This document shows, in pieces, positions 48,444-57,227 of a stretch of DNA of 64,000 bases. The stretch is from positions 186,001 through 250,000 of the forward strand of contig NZ_CP011545.1 in NCBI RefSeq assembly GCF_001021045.1, read 5' to 3'. How positions within the stretch are numbered: position 1 is the stretch's first letter; each line of letters opens with the position of its first letter. The stretch is from Corynebacterium testudinoris. GTDB lineage: Bacteria; Actinomycetota; Actinomycetes; Mycobacteriales; Mycobacteriaceae. The position numbers were made by a program, and so were the translations under genes. The notes below the pieces were generated by a model. It was not told where the DNA came from. It did not search any database and saw nothing but the letters and a program-made list of their open reading frames with translations.

Positions 48444-50117
48444 ATGATTCCACGGCGAATAGCAGCCAGCCTCGCCGCCCTCATCGCCATCGCGGGAATG
48501 TGGTCGCTCAGCGCGTGCAGCACCAATGATAGTGCCGAGGTCAGCGCCGAAACCCGCACGCTGACCTACCTGGAACCACAAGCCTTTGCCACGCTCTACC
48601 CACCGGCAGCCGGCTTCTATCCCAACGGAGGCGTGGTCAACAACATCACTGACCGGCTGCTCTACCAAGATCCCGACACACTTGAACTGCACCCATGGAT
48701 CGCGGTTGAGCTTCCCGAGATCAACAGCGACGCCACCGAATACACCTTCCGCATCCGCACCGACGTCACCTACTCCGACGGCACTGCCGTGAGCGCAGAA
48801 AATGTCGTGGCCAACCTCGACCTGTACGGCTTGGGAAACCAAGACCGCCGCCTCACCGCCTCCGAGCAGATCAACAACTACGAGTACGGGGAAGTGCTGT
48901 CGCCGGATACCGTCCGATTCCATTTCAGCGCCCCCTCGCCCGGGTTTGCCCAGGCAGTATCCACCCTCAACGCCGGGTTGCTCGCGGATAGCTCCCTCGC
49001 TCAATCCATTGAGGGCTTCGGGCCGGGTAAAGCCACCGGCGTCATCGGATCCGGTCCCTTTGTCATCACCGAGGAAGCACTCGGTAGCGGCTTAACGCTC
49101 AGCGCCCGCGAAGACTATGACTGGGCGCCTGAATCCCTGGAAACACAGGGTCGTCCCTGGCTCGACCAGATCCACTTCGTCCTCGCTGGTGAAGACTCCG
49201 TGCGCACCGGGGCACTCGTCGCGGGCCAAGCTCAAATCGCCCGACAGATCGAAGCCCCCGTCGAACGGCACTTGGAAAACTCCGGCATCACCATCCTCTC
49301 CGCCGGGACCAACGGAGTGAACAACGGCCTCAGCCTGCGATTCCGTCACCCGCTCTTGGAGGACATCCGCGTACGCCAAGCCATCATCGCCGGTGTCGAC
49401 CGGGAAGAGATCATTCGCACCCTCTTCTCCGATTCCTACCCGCTGGCCACATCCTCCCTGGCCAGCACCGCGCTCGGCTACACCGATACCTCCGCCGCCT
49501 ACATCTACGATCCGCAGCGTGCCACCGAGCTTCTCGACGCCGCCGGCTGGACGCCCGGCGACGATGGCATCCGCGTCAAAGACGGGCATCGGCTCAGCCT
49601 CAACGTCAACCATTCCCTCCCGCAGCCGCGCAGCCAGGACGTCATCACCAAAATTCAAGAAAACCTCAAGCGCATCGGCATTGAGGTGACCCTCCAGCCT
49701 GGAGATCAAGCGGCCCAAAACGCCGCAGTCCTGAGCCAAGACACCATCCAAGTCATGCACACCATGGTCGGGCGCGCTGACTATGACGTGATCAAGAGCC
49801 AGTACTACTCCACGAACCGCAATAGCCTTCTCAACTTCCATCGAGACGACGGCAGCATTGGTGACCCAGAACTAGAACGCCTCCTCGAAGCAGTCTCCTC
49901 CTCGGCCCGGGAGGAAGACCGCGCAGCAGCCTCGGCAGAAGTACAGCGCTACCTCGCCGACAACGCCTACGTCCTACCGCTTTTCGAGGAACCCCAAGTC
50001 TTCGGCATCCAGCCCTATGTTCATGGCTTCACCACAGAGGCCGTGGGGCGCCCCAGCTTCTACGGCGTGCGGATCCACCCTGACAATTCCGATGCGAACG
50101 CGAAGGAGAAACCGTGA
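48444..50117 (+). CDS. ABC transporter substrate-binding lipoprotein (peptide type)
   Basis: A 557-residue lipoprotein: basic start, hydrophobic core and lipobox LSAC with lipidated C25. The rest follows the SBP_bac_5 (peptide/opine/nickel) fold, with DNTLT-like early strand TRTLTYLEPQAFATLYPP, a motif LFSDSYPLATSSLASTALGY, and the late SLLNFHRDDGSIGDPELERLL. It resembles the KPN_01854 subfamily, which I recall as part of clusters with CMD/peroxidase-domain genes. AGGAGCAATC precedes the ATG. It captures the ligand outside the membrane. Confidence 0.85.
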   Translation: MIPRRIAASLAALIAIAGMWSLSACSTNDSAEVSAETRTLTYLEPQAFATLYPPAAGFYPNGGVVNNITDRLLYQDPDTLELHPWIAVELPEINSDATEYTFRIRTDVTYSDGTAVSAENVVANLDLYGLGNQDRRLTASEQINNYEYGEVLSPDTVRFHFSAPSPGFAQAVSTLNAGLLADSSLAQSIEGFGPGKATGVIGSGPFVITEEALGSGLTLSAREDYDWAPESLETQGRPWLDQIHFVLAGEDSVRTGALVAGQAQIARQIEAPVERHLENSGITILSAGTNGVNNGLSLRFRHPLLEDIRVRQAIIAGVDREEIIRTLFSDSYPLATSSLASTALGYTDTSAAYIYDPQRATELLDAAGWTPGDDGIRVKDGHRLSLNVNHSLPQPRSQDVITKIQENLKRIGIEVTLQPGDQAAQNAAVLSQDTIQVMHTMVGRADYDVIKSQYYSTNRNSLLNFHRDDGSIGDPELERLLEAVSSSAREEDRAAASAEVQRYLADNAYVLPLFEEPQVFGIQPYVHGFTTEAVGRPSFYGVRIHPDNSDANAKEKP

Positions 50118-51055
50118 GTACCCGCACCATTGTCTACCGCCTGGGGCAAGCCATCATCGTGCTCCTGGCGACCTTCACCCTCGCCTACATTCTCCTGGCC
50201 GTGCTCCCCGGCGATGCCGTTGGCGCCCGCTACGACAACCCTGAACTCGGCCTCAGCCCTGAACAGATCGCCGAGATACGGGCCTCCTACGGCGCGGACA
50301 AACCCGCCATCGTCCAGTACTTCGTGGCGCTGGGAGGATTCTTGACCGGTAACTTCGGTTTCTCCGTCAACTCCGGCGCAGCAGTGAGCACGCTCATTGC
50401 CGAGGCGCTTCCGGGAACACTGGCGCTCGCCGCTGCTGCGTTTGTCCTGGCTCTGCTCATCGCTGGTTCGCTGGCCACCATTGTTGCCCTGGCCCCGGGA
50501 AGCTGGTTGAGCAATGTCGCCCGCAGTCTTCCGCCCCTGGGTGTGTCCTTGCCCAGCTTCCTCATCGGTATCTTCCTCATCCAATTCTTCAGCTTCCAGC
50601 TGGGTTTAGTGCCAGTCATTGGGGCCAGCCCAGTCCAGCAACTCATCCTGCCGGCGATCACCCTGTCAATCCCCATCTCGGCGCCCCTCGCGCAGGTGCT
50701 CATCCGCAGCATCGACGACGTGTCAACGATGCCGTTCGTGACCGCAGTGCGCGCCCGCGGAGCTAGCCGAGCCTGGATCTTCTTCCGCAACGTCCTCCGC
50801 AATGCACTCCTGCCCGCCCTCACCGTGGCGGGCCTGCTCTTCGGCGAACTCGTCGGCGGCGCAGTGGTGACCGAGGCGGTCTTCGGGCGCGCCGGGATCG
50901 GGCAGATGACCGTCCAGGCGGTTGCCAATCGCGATACCCCCGTGCTGTTGGCCGTGGTGGTCATCTCGGCATCGGTCTACGTCTTCATCAACCTGATCGT
51001 CGACCTTCTCTACCCGGTCTTAGATCCCCGTTTGCGCAGAAAGGCCAACCGATGA
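50114..51055 (+). CDS. ABC transporter permease (DppB type)
   Basis: A 313-residue permease with six helices, of the binding-protein-dependent type: the EAA-like cytoplasmic motif is around TAVRARGASRAWIFFRNVLRNALLPAL. It overlaps the substrate-binding gene by four bases. Confidence 0.9.
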   Translation: MSTRTIVYRLGQAIIVLLATFTLAYILLAVLPGDAVGARYDNPELGLSPEQIAEIRASYGADKPAIVQYFVALGGFLTGNFGFSVNSGAAVSTLIAEALPGTLALAAAAFVLALLIAGSLATIVALAPGSWLSNVARSLPPLGVSLPSFLIGIFLIQFFSFQLGLVPVIGASPVQQLILPAITLSIPISAPLAQVLIRSIDDVSTMPFVTAVRARGASRAWIFFRNVLRNALLPALTVAGLLFGELVGGAVVTEAVFGRAGIGQMTVQAVANRDTPVLLAVVVISASVYVFINLIVDLLYPVLDPRLRRKANR

Positions 51056-51930
51056 GTACTCCAGCTCCCTTAGTAGCGTCGCAGAAGCTCACCCGGGAAA
51101 ACCGCGACAACAAACGACCTGTCCATCGCGCTAACCCGTGGACATCACCCGGCACGATCATCTCCCTCCTTGTCCTGGTGGTCGCGTTTTCCTGGGCTTT
51201 AGTCCCCGGCCTTTTTACTTCCGGCGACCCGACCATCGGCAACGATCAGGGCCTCCTCGCACCAAGCGCTGAGCACTGGTTTGGCACCGATTCCGTTGGT
51301 CGCGATCTCTACACCCGCGTGGTCTATGGCTCCCGCAACTCCCTGCTCGGCGCGCTCGTGGCCGTGGCCGTCGGCTTGAGCTTGGGCACGCTCATTGGAC
51401 TGATCGCTGGTGCCCGCGGTGGCGTGGTGGACACCATTCTCATGCGCATCGTCGACGTGCTCCTCGCCGTGCCCGCTTTGCTGTTGAGCTTGGCCATCAT
51501 CATCACCCTCGGATTTGGCACCATCAACGCCGCCATCGCCGTGGGCATTTCTACCGTCGCTGTCTTCGCCCGATTGGCCCGTTCGCAGGTCCTCAACGTG
51601 GCAGGCAGCGACTACGTGGAAGCTGCCTATGGGTCGGGAGCCACGGAATTCCAGGTGTTGTACCGACACATTCTGCCCAACTCCCTCACGCCAGTTCTGG
51701 CGTTGGCTGCGCTGCAATTCGGCAATGCGATCCTCCAGCTCTCCATTCTCGGCTTCCTGGGCTACGGCACCCCACCTCCGACCCCGGAGTGGGGACTGCT
51801 CATCGCCGATGCTCGCGATTATCTGGCCACGTCCTGGTGGCTCACCGTCTTACCGGGATTGGTCATCGTCGCCGTCGTCGTCTCCACGAACCGTTTGAGC
51901 ACCGTCCTACAGAAGGGAAGTAGCTCATGA
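51052..51930 (+). CDS. ABC transporter permease (DppC type)
   Basis: A 292-residue permease with six helices. GTDSVGRDLYTRVVYGSRNSL is the standard start of the second helical part, and YVEAAYGSGATEFQVLYRHILPNSLTPVL is the EAA loop. It overlaps the preceding gene by four bases. Confidence 0.9.
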   Translation: MSTPAPLVASQKLTRENRDNKRPVHRANPWTSPGTIISLLVLVVAFSWALVPGLFTSGDPTIGNDQGLLAPSAEHWFGTDSVGRDLYTRVVYGSRNSLLGALVAVAVGLSLGTLIGLIAGARGGVVDTILMRIVDVLLAVPALLLSLAIIITLGFGTINAAIAVGISTVAVFARLARSQVLNVAGSDYVEAAYGSGATEFQVLYRHILPNSLTPVLALAALQFGNAILQLSILGFLGYGTPPPTPEWGLLIADARDYLATSWWLTVLPGLVIVAVVVSTNRLSTVLQKGSSS

Positions 51931-53537
51931 CACTTCTTCAGGTCTCTGATCTCCATGTTTCTTACTCCACGTCCCAGGGCCCGGTCTATGCCGCTCAAGG
52001 CGTGAGCTTGAGTGTGGAGCCGGGGCAGGTCACCGCTATCGTCGGTGAGTCTGGTTCGGGAAAGTCCACGACCGCCCACGCTGCTTTGGGCCTTCTTCCG
52101 GGTAACGCCCAGATCGAATCTGGCGAGATCACACTAGCGGGCCGTTCCCTCATCGGACTCAGTGAACGTCAGTGGCGCAGCATTCGTGGCACACGCATCG
52201 GCCTCGTGCCTCAAGATCCGAACAATTCACTCAACCCGGTCAAGACCATCGGTGCGTCCGTCGCGGAAGGGCTGCGTATCCACGGCCGCCCGGTGTCGGA
52301 TTCGCGGGTGATCGAGTTGCTCGAACGTGTCGGTATCGATGACCCCGCCCGCCGTGCTCGGCAATATCCGCATGAGCTTTCGGGAGGCATGAAGCAACGT
52401 GCGCTCATCGCCTCTGCCATCGCGCTCGAACCCGAACTCATCATTGCTGATGAACCGACCAGCGCGCTTGATGTCACTGTCCAGAAAACGATCCTCGATC
52501 TTCTCGATGACATGCGCCGTGACATCGGCCTGGGAATCCTCTTTATCACCCACGATCTAGCTGTGGCGGGAGATCGCGCCGATCAGGTGGTGGTCATGCA
52601 ACGGGGTCAGGTGAAGGAATCCGGACCGGCTGCGTCGTTGCTCACCGACCCGCATGATCCCTACACGCAGCGCTTGCTGGCCAACGCCCCGTCCCTGGCC
52701 ACCGGTACGGCGACTCCTCGTCAGCGGCCGCCGTTGAGCGAGGACATCCTGCTGGAGGTGAAAAACCTGCGCCAGGAATTTGGCCAAGGCAGCAACACGT
52801 TCGTGGCAGTTGAAGACATGTCCTTCCAGGTTGTGCGTGGCAGCACGCATGCCATCGTGGGGGAGTCTGGGTCAGGGAAAACGACCACCGGCCGGGCGAT
52901 TGCAGCTTTCACCCGGCCCACGGCGGGCACCATCACGATCGATGGCAAAGAAATCCAGAATGCCACGTCCAAGGAGCGCCGTGAGCTGCGCCGTGTGGTG
53001 CAGATGGTGTACCAGAATCCCTTCAGCTCGCTCGATCCGCGACAAAGTGTCGGTGCGTCCATCGCAGAGCCGCTCAAGAATTTCGGGTCGAGGTCGAAAG
53101 CCACTATCGACGCAGCAGTGGCAGAGCACCTGGATCTCGTTGCACTCGATCCAGCACTTGCTTCTCGACGCCCCGCGGAGCTTTCTGGAGGCCAGCGCCA
53201 ACGTGTAGCCATCGCCCGGGCCCTCATCCTGCAGCCTGAGCTGGTGGTATTCGACGAAGCAGTAAGTGCCTTGGATGTCACCGTGCAAGCCCAAATCTTG
53301 GAACTCCTGGACAACCTGCAACGCGAACTCCACCTCACCTACGTCTTCATCTCCCACGACCTCGCCGTGGTCCGGCAAATCTCCGACACCGTCACCGTCA
53401 TGAAGTCGGGCCGGCACGTTGAAGAGGGTTCAACCGCAGAGGTCTTTGATCACCCGCAGGACGACTTCACCCGCACTCTCCTCGACGCCATCCCTGGCCG
53501 CTCGTATCGCGCCGGCGCCCTCAACCTCGGACTCTGA
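51927..53537 (+). CDS. Fused double ATP-binding protein of the ABC importer
   Basis: A 536-residue fusion of the DppD and DppF types. Each half has Walker A (GESGSGKSTTAHAALG and GESGSGKTTTGRAIA), an LSGG signature (LSGGMKQRALIASAIA and LSGGQRQRVAIARALI) and Walker B with DEPTSALD or DEAVSALD. It powers import of the ligand bound by the lipoprotein. Overlaps the preceding permease by four bases. Confidence 0.92.
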   Translation: MTLLQVSDLHVSYSTSQGPVYAAQGVSLSVEPGQVTAIVGESGSGKSTTAHAALGLLPGNAQIESGEITLAGRSLIGLSERQWRSIRGTRIGLVPQDPNNSLNPVKTIGASVAEGLRIHGRPVSDSRVIELLERVGIDDPARRARQYPHELSGGMKQRALIASAIALEPELIIADEPTSALDVTVQKTILDLLDDMRRDIGLGILFITHDLAVAGDRADQVVVMQRGQVKESGPAASLLTDPHDPYTQRLLANAPSLATGTATPRQRPPLSEDILLEVKNLRQEFGQGSNTFVAVEDMSFQVVRGSTHAIVGESGSGKTTTGRAIAAFTRPTAGTITIDGKEIQNATSKERRELRRVVQMVYQNPFSSLDPRQSVGASIAEPLKNFGSRSKATIDAAVAEHLDLVALDPALASRRPAELSGGQRQRVAIARALILQPELVVFDEAVSALDVTVQAQILELLDNLQRELHLTYVFISHDLAVVRQISDTVTVMKSGRHVEEGSTAEVFDHPQDDFTRTLLDAIPGRSYRAGALNLGL

Positions 53538-53548
53538 TTGGACCACTC

Positions 53549-54823
53549 ATGACCCACGACATCATTATCGACCTCACCGGAATCGACCCCGAATCCGATG
53601 AAGCTCTCAGCATCACTGCTGTCCGACAGCTACGCGCTCAAGCTCGCGATAACGCTCAACTCTCGTTCGAGGCTCTTCTCGAGGGCGACTCTCCAGACTT
53701 GCCGCTAGCTGAGCGTTTGGCCGTCGCCGCCTTCGTCGCTTCCCTCCACGGCGACGAACGGGCACGCACCTTTTACCTCGATCTCTACGGCGACGAGGGC
53801 GACGCGGATTCCTTGACCAACTTCTTGCCCACAACCAGCTCACGCGGGCCCTATGGCGTCTACGCTGAGGCCGGCCTGCGGGACGAAAACCAGGAAGGGC
53901 CGTGGTATCTCGCTCCGCACGGCCTCAACCCGCGCTTGGCTGCAGCGTTCGGCTTCGCCCACCTGCTTACTCTGCACCCTCGTGATGCCAACCCCACCCA
54001 GATCGCCGCATTAGCCCACGCGGGATTCAGTGCCGACGCCGTGGTGAGCCTCGCCCAACTGATCAGCTTCCTGGCATTCCAGCTGCGCGTGGTCCACGGC
54101 CTCCGGGAAATCGCCGGGGTGGACTCGCCCGTCCTGCCCACAGCTGACCCCGCCCCGCTCGAAGGGTCCGCGCCGACTGCCTCACTCGATGGTGGAGCAT
54201 TCTCGGTCCTGACCCCGCACGTGGAGCCGACCACCCACTTTGTTTCCCACAGCCTCGGCTGGCATGCATGGATCCCGGATGTTCCCAAAGAGGAATTGAG
54301 TACCGAGCAGATTGACGCACTCATCGATCCCCAACGAGCGAACATGCCTTACTTCCGGCTGCTTGCCCGCGACCCCGCGGCGCTCAAGGCTCGCACGCTG
54401 ACCGATCTCGATATCTTCTTCAACACCAACGGCGGGGTGGGTCGCGCCGAGCGCGAACTAGCGGCGACGGTGACTTCGCGACTCAACGGATGCGTGTACT
54501 GCGCGTCGGTTCACTCCGCCCGCGCGATTGCCGAGTCCGATCGGAAAGCCGACGTCGAGCGGCTCCTTTCCCAGGGAGTCGATGCCGACCTCGGATCTTC
54601 GCAGTGGAACGCCATCAGCAAGGCTGCGGTCGCACTGACTCAGACACCGATCGCCTTTGGTCAACCTGAACTGCAGGCATTGCGGGACGCGGGATACGAA
54701 CTCCCTGAGATCGTGGACATCATCAACGCAGCAGCTTTTTTCAACTGGGCCAATCGCCTCATGCTTGGTCTGGGAGAGCCCGAGCTTCCCGCGAGGTTTG
54801 CCACCGGCGCGGGGAAGGCCTGA
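53549..54823 (+). CDS. Two-domain CMD/AhpD-like protein
   Basis: A 424-residue protein. The N-terminal half (residues ~1-190) looks like a carboxymuconolactone decarboxylase-like domain with degenerate active site. The second half carries a peroxidase-like CMD: VGRAERELAATVTSRLNGCVYCASVHSA, with the CxxC pair and following His (near residues 315-322) used by AhpD. I recall separate families Avi_7170 and Avi_7169 next to this ABC type; here they seem fused. It starts 11 bases after the ATPase and ends the operon. It probably reduces a peroxide or acts in redox processing of the imported substrate. Confidence 0.75.
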   Translation: MTHDIIIDLTGIDPESDEALSITAVRQLRAQARDNAQLSFEALLEGDSPDLPLAERLAVAAFVASLHGDERARTFYLDLYGDEGDADSLTNFLPTTSSRGPYGVYAEAGLRDENQEGPWYLAPHGLNPRLAAAFGFAHLLTLHPRDANPTQIAALAHAGFSADAVVSLAQLISFLAFQLRVVHGLREIAGVDSPVLPTADPAPLEGSAPTASLDGGAFSVLTPHVEPTTHFVSHSLGWHAWIPDVPKEELSTEQIDALIDPQRANMPYFRLLARDPAALKARTLTDLDIFFNTNGGVGRAERELAATVTSRLNGCVYCASVHSARAIAESDRKADVERLLSQGVDADLGSSQWNAISKAAVALTQTPIAFGQPELQALRDAGYELPEIVDIINAAAFFNWANRLMLGLGEPELPARFATGAGKA

Positions 54824-54827
54824 CAAG

Positions 54828-54913
54828 CACAATTCGAGTAGACCCATTCATCGAGCAGCCGAACGGTGGTACTCGATGAATGGGTCTCGTCGGATCAGCG
54901 AACTCGAATTGTG
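54828..54913. repeat. Nested perfect inverted repeat
   Basis: The left arm of 28 bases (54828-54855) pairs with two right segments: AGACCCATTCATCGAG with its complement at 54872-54887, and CACAATTCGAGT with its complement at 54902-54913. Between the right segments are 14 extra bases; the loop is 16 bases. The first arm begins five bases after the CMD gene stop. Confidence 0.75.
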
Positions 54914-54937
54914 TTTTCGGTGCCGGGCAGCAGAACG

Positions 54938-54981
54938 AGAGCACCCCCTCCCGCTGAATAAACAGCTGAAGGGGGTGCTCT
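54938..54981. terminator. Terminator-like hairpin next to tRNA-Pro
   Basis: AGAGCACCCCCT and AGGGGGTGCTCT pair over 12 bases with a 20-base loop. It lies at the 3' end of tRNA-Pro, eight bases from its end. No long T run on either side. Confidence 0.6.
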
Positions 54982-54989
54982 GTAGTTGG

Positions 54990-55063
54990 TCGGGATAACA
55001 GGATTTGAACCTGCGACCTCCTCGTCCCGAACGAGGCGCGCTACCAAGCTGCGCCATATCCCG
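54990..55063 (-). tRNA. tRNA-Pro (anticodon CGG)
   Basis: Acceptor arms CGGGATA and TATCCCG, anticodon loop TTCGGGA in stem CCTCG/CGAGG (CGG), and T-arm GCAGGTTCAAATCCTG are all present on the leftward strand. CCA is not encoded. Confidence 0.95.
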
Positions 55064-55128
55064 GTGTCATACCCGTTGGGTACCTGAGATACCTTAGCCG
55101 ACCTCGCGGGGAACTAGCAAAACGCGTG

Positions 55129-56025
55129 TCAGGCTGGTCGTTCGGTGATCCGCAGGAGGGTGGCGGAGGGGCGGCAAAAAATGCGGAAGGGCACGAATTT
55201 TGAGGTGCCCAGGCCGTTGGTGACGTGCATCAACATGTCTCCAAAACTGTGGAGGCCTTGAGCTCGTTCGCGGTCGATGCCGCAGTTGGTCACGATGGCG
55301 CGGCTGCCGGGGAGGCAGAGCTGGCCGCCGTGGGTGTGGCCGGAGAGGGAGAGCTGGTAGCCGTCTTCCTCAAAGGAGGAGAGAACGCGGGGCTCGGGTG
55401 CGTGGAGCAACGCGAGGGAGAGATCGGCATCGGCGTTGGGGGCTCCGGCGATGAGGGAGTAGTCGTCCAAGTTGTGGTGTGGATCGTCGACGCCGGCGGC
55501 GGCGAGGCGCACGGGACCGACTTGGAATTCCAGGCGCTCGTGGGTTGCGTCGCGCCATCCTCGTTCGATGAAGGCGGCGCGCATGTCGCGCCACGGAAGG
55601 TCGATGTAGGTGGGTTCCCGGCGGGTGCCAAACAGGTAGCTGAAGGGGTTTGGCAGGCTGGGCGCCCAGTAGTCGTTGGTGCCAAAGACGAACATGCCGG
55701 GCCGGTTGAGCAGCGGGCCGAGGGCGCGCAGGACGTCGGGGACGGCGTGCTCGTCGGAAAGGTTGTCACCGGTGTTGACCACTAAGTCGGGCTGCAGGCT
55801 GTCGAGGGCGGATACCCAGGCGATCTTTTCGTCTTGGCCGGGGATCATGTGCAGGTCCGAGAGGTGGAGGATGCGGAACTCTTCGGCCCCGCGGAGGGTG
55901 CCGGGTTCGAGCAGGGGCACGGTGATCTGTTTGAGTTCGAACTTCTTCAACTCGGCGTTGCCCCAGGCGGCGACGCCTAACCCTGCGGCGATTCCGGCAA
56001 TGGCGATCCTGAGAAGTCGATTCAC
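55129..56025 (-). CDS. Membrane-anchored metallophosphoesterase
   Basis: A 298-residue protein: an N-terminal helix (LRIAIAGIAAGLGVAAWG), then the metal motifs in order: ILHLSDLHM, VNTGDNLSD, GTNDYW (in place of the usual GNHD), and LSLSGHTHGGQLCLPG. It hydrolyses phosphomonoesters or diesters near the membrane. The start is GTG; TAGGAT at 56033-56038 precedes it by seven bases and points to a leaderless message. Confidence 0.88.
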   Translation of the reverse strand: MNRLLRIAIAGIAAGLGVAAWGNAELKKFELKQITVPLLEPGTLRGAEEFRILHLSDLHMIPGQDEKIAWVSALDSLQPDLVVNTGDNLSDEHAVPDVLRALGPLLNRPGMFVFGTNDYWAPSLPNPFSYLFGTRREPTYIDLPWRDMRAAFIERGWRDATHERLEFQVGPVRLAAAGVDDPHHNLDDYSLIAGAPNADADLSLALLHAPEPRVLSSFEEDGYQLSLSGHTHGGQLCLPGSRAIVTNCGIDRERAQGLHSFGDMLMHVTNGLGTSKFVPFRIFCRPSATLLRITERPA

Positions 56026-56060
56026 CCGTCATATCCTACCCGGCAGGTACCGTGGTCATC

Positions 56061-56537
56061 ATGAGTGAGCTAAAAGATCAGATCCGTGCAGACCTGAAAA
56101 CGTCGATGAAAGCCAAGGATAAGGGTCGTACGAGTGCGATCCGCATGTTATTGGCTGCGATCCAGGCGGAGGAGACGGCGGGAGTTAAACACGAGGTGAC
56201 GGACGAGGAGATCCTCAAGGTCGTCGCCCGGGAGATCAAGAAGCGCCGGGAGTCCGCCGAAATTTACACCACTAATGGCCGTGAAGAGCTGGCGGAGGTC
56301 GAATTGGCCGAGGTCATGGTGCTGGAGGGTTACCAGCCGGCTCAGCTGGATGATGAGGCGGTAACAAAGCTTGTCGACGACGCTGTGAATCAGGTCGCTG
56401 TCGAGCAGGGCATTTCCTCGGAAGAGGTGTCCATGAAGCAGATGGGGCAGGTCATGAAGGTTGCCACTGCCTCTGCGGCGGGGCAGGCGGACGGCAAGAG
56501 GTTGTCCGCTGCTGTGCGCGCCCGCCTGGCGAACTAG
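56061..56537 (+). CDS. GatB/YqeY domain protein
   Basis: A 158-residue helical protein, starting MSELKDQIRADLKTSMKAKD, with the YqeY core KRRESAEIYTTNGREELAEVE and YQPAQLDD. The domain occurs at the C-terminus of GatB, where it binds tRNA; the free protein's role is unsettled. The frame is open 9 bases upstream, but TACCGT at 56048-56053 sets the start at ATG 56061 by leaderless geometry. Confidence 0.9.
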   Translation: MSELKDQIRADLKTSMKAKDKGRTSAIRMLLAAIQAEETAGVKHEVTDEEILKVVAREIKKRRESAEIYTTNGREELAEVELAEVMVLEGYQPAQLDDEAVTKLVDDAVNQVAVEQGISSEEVSMKQMGQVMKVATASAAGQADGKRLSAAVRARLAN

Positions 56538-57160
56538 ATTGCCGCCCGCCCCATTCGCGCTTTCAGCGCTCCGAGGGCGGCGGGCAGCAACGATAGCGCG
56601 ATGATGCCGAGGAAGATTGCTTCGAGATGATCGCGGACGACGGCGACGTTGCCGAGCAGGGCGCCGAGTGCCACGACTCCGGCGCCCCACAGCAGGCCGC
56701 CGATGATGTTGTAGCTAATGAAGGTGCGGTAACGCATCCGGGCCATGCCCGCGACGAGTGGGGCGTAGGTACGAACGATCGGTACGAAGCGGCACAGGAT
56801 GACGGTGACGGGGCCGTGCTTGGCAAAGAACTCGTGGGTGCGGTCGAGGTATTCCCTCTTGAAGATGCGCCCATCGGGACGTCGCTCAATCGCCGGGGCG
56901 AAGCGGTGGCCGAGGAAGTATCCGACTTGGTCGCCAGCGATGGCGGCGATGGGCACCAGCAGGAGTAGGAGCCACAGCGGGGCGAAATGATCCGGCTGCA
57001 TGGCGAGGAGCCCGCCGGTGAACAGCAGAGAATCCCCGGGCAGGAAGGGGAAGAGCAGCCCCGATTCGATGAACACCATCATCAGCATGGCGGGGAGGAT
57101 GAACTGCCCGAAGGGGCCGGTGGACCCGAGGAGCGCGATCGGGTCGAGGAGTGCGTGCAT
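56534..57160 (-). CDS. DedA-family membrane protein
   Basis: A 208-residue protein with about five helices. Family marks are the early FIESGLLFPFLPGDSLLFTGG, GDQVGYFLGHRF, and the later FFAKHGPVTVILCRFVPIVRTYAPLVAGMARM. DedA proteins act in lipid flipping and membrane homeostasis. The ATG at 57160 gives the typical N-terminus; a longer frame is open upstream. It overlaps yqeY by four bases tail to tail. Confidence 0.9.
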   Translation of the reverse strand: MHALLDPIALLGSTGPFGQFILPAMLMMVFIESGLLFPFLPGDSLLFTGGLLAMQPDHFAPLWLLLLLVPIAAIAGDQVGYFLGHRFAPAIERRPDGRIFKREYLDRTHEFFAKHGPVTVILCRFVPIVRTYAPLVAGMARMRYRTFISYNIIGGLLWGAGVVALGALLGNVAVVRDHLEAIFLGIIALSLLPAALGALKARMGRAAI

Positions 57161-57227
57161 GCTTGGCAAATCTACTCCTGGTTTCCCTGCCGAGGAATCG
57201 CTGACAGGGAATTCGGAGCCTACTGAC

